NCBI RefSeq assembly: GCF_900089835.1
Contig: NZ_OANU01000002.1
Coordinates: 248,001-312,000 of the forward strand
DNA: 64,000 nucleotides
Direction: 5' to 3'
Origin: Vibrio thalassae
GTDB lineage: Bacteria > Pseudomonadota > Gammaproteobacteria > Enterobacterales > Vibrionaceae
Shown piece by piece: positions 60,199-64,000 of this stretch. The translations under genes and the position numbers were made by a program. The notes beneath the pieces were generated by a model. That model made no database searches. It saw only the letters and a list, made by a program, of their open reading frames with translations, and was not told the DNA's origin. Every line of letters begins with the position of its first letter. Position 1 is the first letter of the stretch.

Positions 60199-61748
60199 AC
60201 CGTTAAGGTAACAGAGGCGTTGCTGCCAGGAAAGCCCTTACCTAACAATGGGTTATCAGTTCTAAATATCTGAGCCATACCACGAGCCCAACGAATCCTC
60301 TGCCCCACGTGGGCAGATAAGCTATCAGTCGCTAAACCTGCTGATATTGGCTCTTTAAGATACGCACTGCGATACCCCAAGCGGTGCATTTTAAGCGCGG
60401 TATGCGCATCTTCTGTGACAGTTTCTACCGCCACTCCCCCCACTTCCTCGAGAGGGCCTCGACGTAGAATTGCGCATGATCCACAGAAAAAGGTGGCGTC
60501 CCACATGTCATTGCCGTCTTGGATCAAACCGTAAAACAGATTGCCTTCATTCGGCAGTTGTCTAAAACGCGACAAGTTACGCTCAAATGGATCTGGTGAG
60601 AAAAAGTGATGCGGTGTTTGTACTAAAGCCAAGCTCTCATCTTTAAGAAAAGCGCCCATCGTCACCTGGAAAAAAGCACGTGTTGGAATATGGTCACAAT
60701 CGAAGATAGCGACGTAATCACCATGTGTCTGCTTGAGCGCGTAATTCAAATTACCGGCTTTAGCGTGCTCATTGGTTGGTCTTCGGATATACCCAACCCC
60801 AGCTTGCTCAGCAAACGCCTGAAAATCATCTCTCTTACCATCATCCAAAATATAGATGTTAACTTTGTCTTTTGGCCAGTCTATGGCAGTTGCCGCAAGC
60901 ACTGTGGCACGCACGACTTCTAGCTCTTCATTATAAGTAGGAATAAACAGATCAATGCTAGGCCACTTATTTGTATCTGCCGGTAAAGGTTCGGGAGATC
61001 GGTTTAAAGGCCAGATGGTTTGGAAGTAGCTAAGTAGTAATACCATCCAAGAATAGGTCTCAGCCATAAGCAGCACGAGGCCCAAGATCATATCGAGATC
61101 TTTATCCCAGTTGATCGTCGATGAATATCGCCACCATAGGTATCGACAAGAAGCAATGAGCGACAAAATGATAAGCAACATATTTGGAAGTCGCCCTTTC
61201 ACCCCACGAATTGAAGCCGCGACAACCGCTAACACGCCAACAAATACAATTTGCGCAGTGATTGAAAATGGTACCGTCAAACAAAGTACGGTAAGCACTA
61301 GCAATACGATATAAAGCAAGCTATCAGGTAAGAAATGATTCGCGCTTCGTTTCACCCCACGGCCTTCAAGTCTGTCATCAATAGCAATAACAAGCTTTGC
61401 TGACATTCGTCGACAAACACCAAAGAATCGTGAGTTGAGTGTTTTAATAACATTTAAGTGACGTGTGAGGTGCCAGTCATGCCAAGTGAAACTTTGTTTA
61501 ATGACTGATAACCAAACAATTTGAATACACAGGCGTACATTATCCCCAAAGCTAAAGTGGTTCATGTCTATTTGTGGGAAGTAACGCACCCAGTCAGCTC
61601 TCGTCGGCACTCGACGTGTGAATACGACCGCTAGTAGGAAACAAAGCAGTGGTAAAGTGTGACGATTCTTTAACGCCAGTTCAGATACCTGGATAGACTC
61701 TGAAAACTGACGAAGCAAGTTGAGTGAAATTAGTCGAGCAACAAACAT
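60195..61748 (-). CDS. bcsA: Cellulose synthase catalytic subunit BcsA, N-terminal part (GT2 core), frameshifted
   Basis: A 517-residue frame with the N-terminal extension, four hydrophobic helices (LLYIVLLVLTVLCLTVPF, IVFVGVLAVVA, MLLIILSLIA, MILGLVLLMAETYSWMVLLL) and a processive family-2 glycosyltransferase. Catalytic motifs are complete: DDG in ILDDGKRDDF, DCD in IFDCDHIP, TED in VTEDAHTALK and QRIRW. After NPLLGKGF the frame goes wrong (PGSNASVTLTV-stop). Adding one T at 60231-60233 would read KGFSWQQRLCYLNGMMHF and continue into the next frame, giving one protein of about 850 residues, close to E. coli BcsA (872). It starts two bases after bcsQ. Confidence 0.9.
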   Translation of the reverse strand: MFVARLISLNLLRQFSESIQVSELALKNRHTLPLLCFLLAVVFTRRVPTRADWVRYFPQIDMNHFSFGDNVRLCIQIVWLSVIKQSFTWHDWHLTRHLNVIKTLNSRFFGVCRRMSAKLVIAIDDRLEGRGVKRSANHFLPDSLLYIVLLVLTVLCLTVPFSITAQIVFVGVLAVVAASIRGVKGRLPNMLLIILSLIASCRYLWWRYSSTINWDKDLDMILGLVLLMAETYSWMVLLLSYFQTIWPLNRSPEPLPADTNKWPSIDLFIPTYNEELEVVRATVLAATAIDWPKDKVNIYILDDGKRDDFQAFAEQAGVGYIRRPTNEHAKAGNLNYALKQTHGDYVAIFDCDHIPTRAFFQVTMGAFLKDESLALVQTPHHFFSPDPFERNLSRFRQLPNEGNLFYGLIQDGNDMWDATFFCGSCAILRRGPLEEVGGVAVETVTEDAHTALKMHRLGYRSAYLKEPISAGLATDSLSAHVGQRIRWARGMAQIFRTDNPLLGKGFPGSNASVTLTV

Positions 61749-61750
61749 GA

Positions 61751-62473
61751 TTATGAGCGTAGCTGGTTCTTTTCTACCTGAGACAACAATACCGTTGCCA
61801 GTTGCCTAAATTCGACAGCCGCGTTAGAGCGCTTGGCTGCAGTCATAACATTACCAAGCATGGCAAAGGCTTCTTGAATAGCAATATCAAAGTATAAGTG
61901 GGCGGAAATCAGTCGTGTTCCTAATGTTTCTTCTAACACCATCGTCATATCTCTTGATAGTGCCACATCATGACGACACTGATTCAGCACAAAATACGTT
62001 GCTGGTTGATAGGTGTTGTGCTGTAAGAAACGATGAAGCTGGGTAATAGAACTAGGGGTTGGATTCACAATATTCAGCACCAGAGAGAGACCCTTTTTAA
62101 CCGCTATTTCATGAAAATCATGAGGCGCTAATATAATGACGATTTCGAATTTGTTTTTAGCTTCGTTCAGCATAGCTAAAAGATAATCAGCATACTCGAC
62201 TGACATCAATGGTACGCTACCGTGCGGTAGAAAATAGGTCCCAACGGGATCTTGCATCAATGCACTTTTCCAGCTTTCTCCACGCTTAATCGCGTCAGTC
62301 CAACCTAGAATATGCTCTGTCGAATGAGCAAACCAAGGGCCAGTGAGGTTCTTGCGGTCTAGATCAATCAGCAGCACTTTATGTCCTAACACTGTATAGG
62401 CAGCAGCCAAGTTTGCAGCAACACTATTCGCTCCCGCGCCTGCGTGGATGCCTTTAACAAGTAACACGGACAT
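61751..62473 (-). CDS. bcsQ: Cellulose biosynthesis ParA/MinD-like protein BcsQ
   Basis: A 240-residue protein of the BcsQ family of ParA/MinD NTPases, which localise and stabilise the cellulose synthase in E. coli. The N-terminal loop reads KGIHAGAGANSVAANLAAAY, followed by VLLIDLDRKN (Walker A'). The loop lacks the lysine and two of the small residues of the canonical KGGxGKT; E. coli BcsQ has GGVGTTT and also lacks that lysine. YFVLNQCRHD is the later motif. It lies six bases downstream of bcsR and two upstream of bcsA. Confidence 0.92.
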   Translation of the reverse strand: MSVLLVKGIHAGAGANSVAANLAAAYTVLGHKVLLIDLDRKNLTGPWFAHSTEHILGWTDAIKRGESWKSALMQDPVGTYFLPHGSVPLMSVEYADYLLAMLNEAKNKFEIVIILAPHDFHEIAVKKGLSLVLNIVNPTPSSITQLHRFLQHNTYQPATYFVLNQCRHDVALSRDMTMVLEETLGTRLISAHLYFDIAIQEAFAMLGNVMTAAKRSNAAVEFRQLATVLLSQVEKNQLRS

Positions 62474-62479
62474 TAATGC

Positions 62480-62704
62480 TTACTCGCCCTTAAACTGTGC
62501 CTCAGAAGACAGTTCAGTTTGCCTCTCGTACATTGCCAACGCTTTACCTTCATCATAGGCTTGATCGGTTTGGCTTGATTGTAAAAAACTCCATTTACTT
62601 TGTGATGATTCTATTTCGTTACTGCGTTCCAAATTCTGATAGCCAGTCGTTGGAATACCATACGATTTATAGATTTGTTCTACATCTGTGGTGTATTTTT
62701 GCAT
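62480..62704 (-). CDS. bcsR: BcsR-like cellulose biosynthesis protein
   Basis: A 74-residue protein at the position of bcsR. The central YGIPTTGYQNLERSNEIE...SKWSFLQ resembles the E. coli BcsR pattern (LPDIDY-ADISQRE...RWPLL). BcsR forms a small complex with BcsQ in E. coli. The similarity is short, and the assignment rests partly on gene order (bcsR-bcsQ-bcsA). It starts the minus-strand bcs operon, divergent from bcsE. Confidence 0.78.
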   Translation of the reverse strand: MQKYTTDVEQIYKSYGIPTTGYQNLERSNEIESSQSKWSFLQSSQTDQAYDEGKALAMYERQTELSSEAQFKGE

Positions 62705-62804
62705 TACCTTCTACGACTCTGCTTAAGATAAGTTTGTTCTAAAATTGTACGCATAGTACACTATCACCCAATTAATATCACTATCATCTATGGTAAACAG
62801 TTAA
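62705..62804. promoter_or_regulatory. bcsR / bcsE divergent promoter region
   Basis: 100 bases, very AT-rich, separating divergent bcsR and bcsE. It must hold both promoters. No clear sigma-70 pair or known regulator site was identified. Confidence 0.5.
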
Positions 62805-64000
62805 ATGATTCAACAAATGATATACATTAACTCTTGGGAGTCATTGGAAAATTTGTTGATACAAAGCGATCAAATTCCACTTTTTAAAATGAACGCTGAT
62901 CTATTTACCTCCCCGTTAGGAAAGGATTTTCTTACAAGCAACAGTAAGTTGACCTTAAAAACTAGTGAACTAATAAATCAGAAGTTTGATCGGATCTTTC
63001 TGTCAGAACAGTCCTTATCAATGATGGACTTCTTGAAGGACTTGTCGCGAATCCCAAGTGATAAAAATATTCATATCGTTATATTGATAGACCTAAGCCA
63101 AAGTGCAAAATTAGATGTTAATTTTGCGATCGAACAAACAACAACTAATTTTATAAATATTACATTTCTATTACTGGATGTTAATATTGATAGTCAAAAA
63201 GGTGAATACCTACCTTATTTGCGTGGTACGAGAGTATTTCTTGGTGAGTTAAAAACGCGTCAAGAACAGTGTTTTTTAAAGGTTATCCATTACCAAGATG
63301 GTCATACACAGCTAGAGAACAAACTATTTTTGCTTACCGATAACGGAAAGCATCTTATTCAGCGAGAAGCCATGCCAGTATTAGTCTCTTCGCAAACTGC
63401 CAGCTCAGACTTTATCCAAAGCCATGGTTTCCAATCATTTGAAAACTTTGATTTCCCCAAAGCAGTGTTAGAGACCACTCCTGAAAGTGTTGTTGTGCTA
63501 CCCTGCCGTGGATTCGATGACATAAAGCCGCTCACCAAAACTATCCTCGACAATAAAAACCGTTTTGGGGATAACATTCACTTTGTAGTAAAAGAGCTTG
63601 CTCCTTGTATTCGATACAATGATTTTCATATGCTAATTACGGCTGGTGCACAAAGCATTGTCGAGCATAGTAAAAATGAGGCGGCACTCTATGACCAGGT
63701 CCGCCTTGCTTCTATCACAAAAATGGACGCTCGCTATATCGATGAACTGAGTCTATTTACTCAATTTGAAAGTCCGGTCAAGCAAAGTGGCTTTATCAGC
63801 TTTAGTGATTTTAAATCGATGACACTCGACGCTATCGAGCTATGTCGTAACACTCAGATAGAGTATGCTCTTGTCGAGTTAACCCCTTACTCATCGGTTC
63901 CGCTCAATGAAGTGGTTTCCTATAGTCAGATGAAACGCAGGGGTGACATCGCTTGTCAAATTGATGGTCGAGTGTTGATCTTTTTCAGTTCATTACGACG
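62805..64000 (+). CDS. bcsE: Cellulose biosynthesis c-di-GMP-binding protein BcsE (partial, runs off the window)
   Basis: The frame is open from ATG 62805 to the last base: 398 complete codons. It matches BcsE in position (divergent from bcsRQABZC) and features. The N-terminal part is REC/ATPase-like and degenerate (HIVILIDLSQ). The GIL region has LAPCIRYNDFHMLITAGAQSIVEH, whose R-Y-N-D fits the RxxD cyclic-di-GMP I-site that E. coli BcsE uses. BcsE raises cellulose output by sensing c-di-GMP and binding BcsR/BcsQ. The ribosome-binding site is weak; ATG 62817 is a possible alternative. The end is outside the window, where bcsF and bcsG would be expected. Confidence 0.85.
   Translation, partial: MIQQMIYINSWESLENLLIQSDQIPLFKMNADLFTSPLGKDFLTSNSKLTLKTSELINQKFDRIFLSEQSLSMMDFLKDLSRIPSDKNIHIVILIDLSQSAKLDVNFAIEQTTTNFINITFLLLDVNIDSQKGEYLPYLRGTRVFLGELKTRQEQCFLKVIHYQDGHTQLENKLFLLTDNGKHLIQREAMPVLVSSQTASSDFIQSHGFQSFENFDFPKAVLETTPESVVVLPCRGFDDIKPLTKTILDNKNRFGDNIHFVVKELAPCIRYNDFHMLITAGAQSIVEHSKNEAALYDQVRLASITKMDARYIDELSLFTQFESPVKQSGFISFSDFKSMTLDAIELCRNTQIEYALVELTPYSSVPLNEVVSYSQMKRRGDIACQIDGRVLIFFSSLR

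Noticed and set aside
60195..60240. Programmed -1 frameshifting as explanation of split bcsA
   Set aside because: The junction GGGCTTTCC is not a proper X-XXY-YYZ slippery site in the reading frame (Phe codon would slip onto CTT with a first-position mismatch), and no downstream stimulatory structure was recognised. A one-base deletion is simpler.
62497..62742. Plus-strand open frame across bcsR
   Set aside because: Antisense to bcsR and without family character or ribosome-binding site; bcsR fits the conserved operon order.

Overview
The window is a piece of a Vibrio-type (Gammaproteobacteria, Vibrionaceae) main chromosome. This rests on gene order and protein character: leuABCD with a leucine leader; djlA / lptD-surA-pdxA-rsmA-apaG-apaH; rplU-rpmA-obgE next to ispB; mdh / argR followed by a TAXI-type TRAP transporter; and the mreBCD-maf-rng-yhdP-nitrilase-tldD run. 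The first partial gene belongs to the MJ1255/VC2487 glycosyltransferase family. No rRNA, tRNA or CRISPR array was seen. The species cannot be named from sequence alone.

Layout. 1-5.9 kb (minus strand): start of a glycosyltransferase, a PAP2 phosphatase, then a tetR / membrane-fusion / RND efflux operon with two palindromic operator candidates upstream of tetR. 6.0-11.1 kb (plus): leuL attenuator and leuABCD. 11.2-13.4 kb: a DUF547 lipid-envelope-type protein, DUF924 and the co-chaperone djlA. 13.6-20.3 kb (plus): outer-membrane biogenesis and housekeeping (lptD, surA, pdxA, rsmA, apaG, apaH). 20.4-25.5 kb (minus): folA, a two-gene YjjB/YjjP (ThrE-like) exporter, a frameshifted FUSC-family exporter, obgE, rpmA, rplU. 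25.7-28.8 kb: ispB, a small unknown protein, mdh, argR. 29.1-33.5 kb (plus): TAXI TRAP receptor, fused permease and a universal stress protein. 33.6-38.3 kb (minus): a D-2-hydroxyacid dehydrogenase, rluA, rapA. 38.7-40.1 kb (plus): PIN-PhoH protein. 40.2-50.9 kb (minus): one eight-gene co-directional cell-shape/envelope block from mreB to tldD.

51.0-64 kb is the accessory part. Upstream of mreB, where the MSHA pilus cluster lies in V. cholerae, there is a decayed IS66-type transposase, an orphan LamG-like C-terminal fragment, and an E. coli-type (BcsR/Q/E-containing) cellulose locus: bcsR-bcsQ-bcsA-bcsB-bcsZ-bcsC on the minus strand and a divergent bcsE that runs off the window.

The cellulose locus is the most interesting part. 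bcsA is split by a one-base deletion between the QRIRW motif and the following membrane segments, with the stop of the first half overlapping the ATG of the second half. BcsZ has Asn where E. coli BcsZ has its catalytic base Asp243. BcsQ lacks a canonical Walker A. Whether this is decay, reversible switching or sequence error cannot be decided from the sequence. Other points: a leucine attenuator with a visible antiterminator option, an LptD with a non-standard cysteine set, a 9-bp tandem repeat in the TRAP permease gene, two abutting hairpins with complementary loops in the TRAP leader, and a FUSC exporter gene disrupted by one base right after its ribosome-binding site and start.
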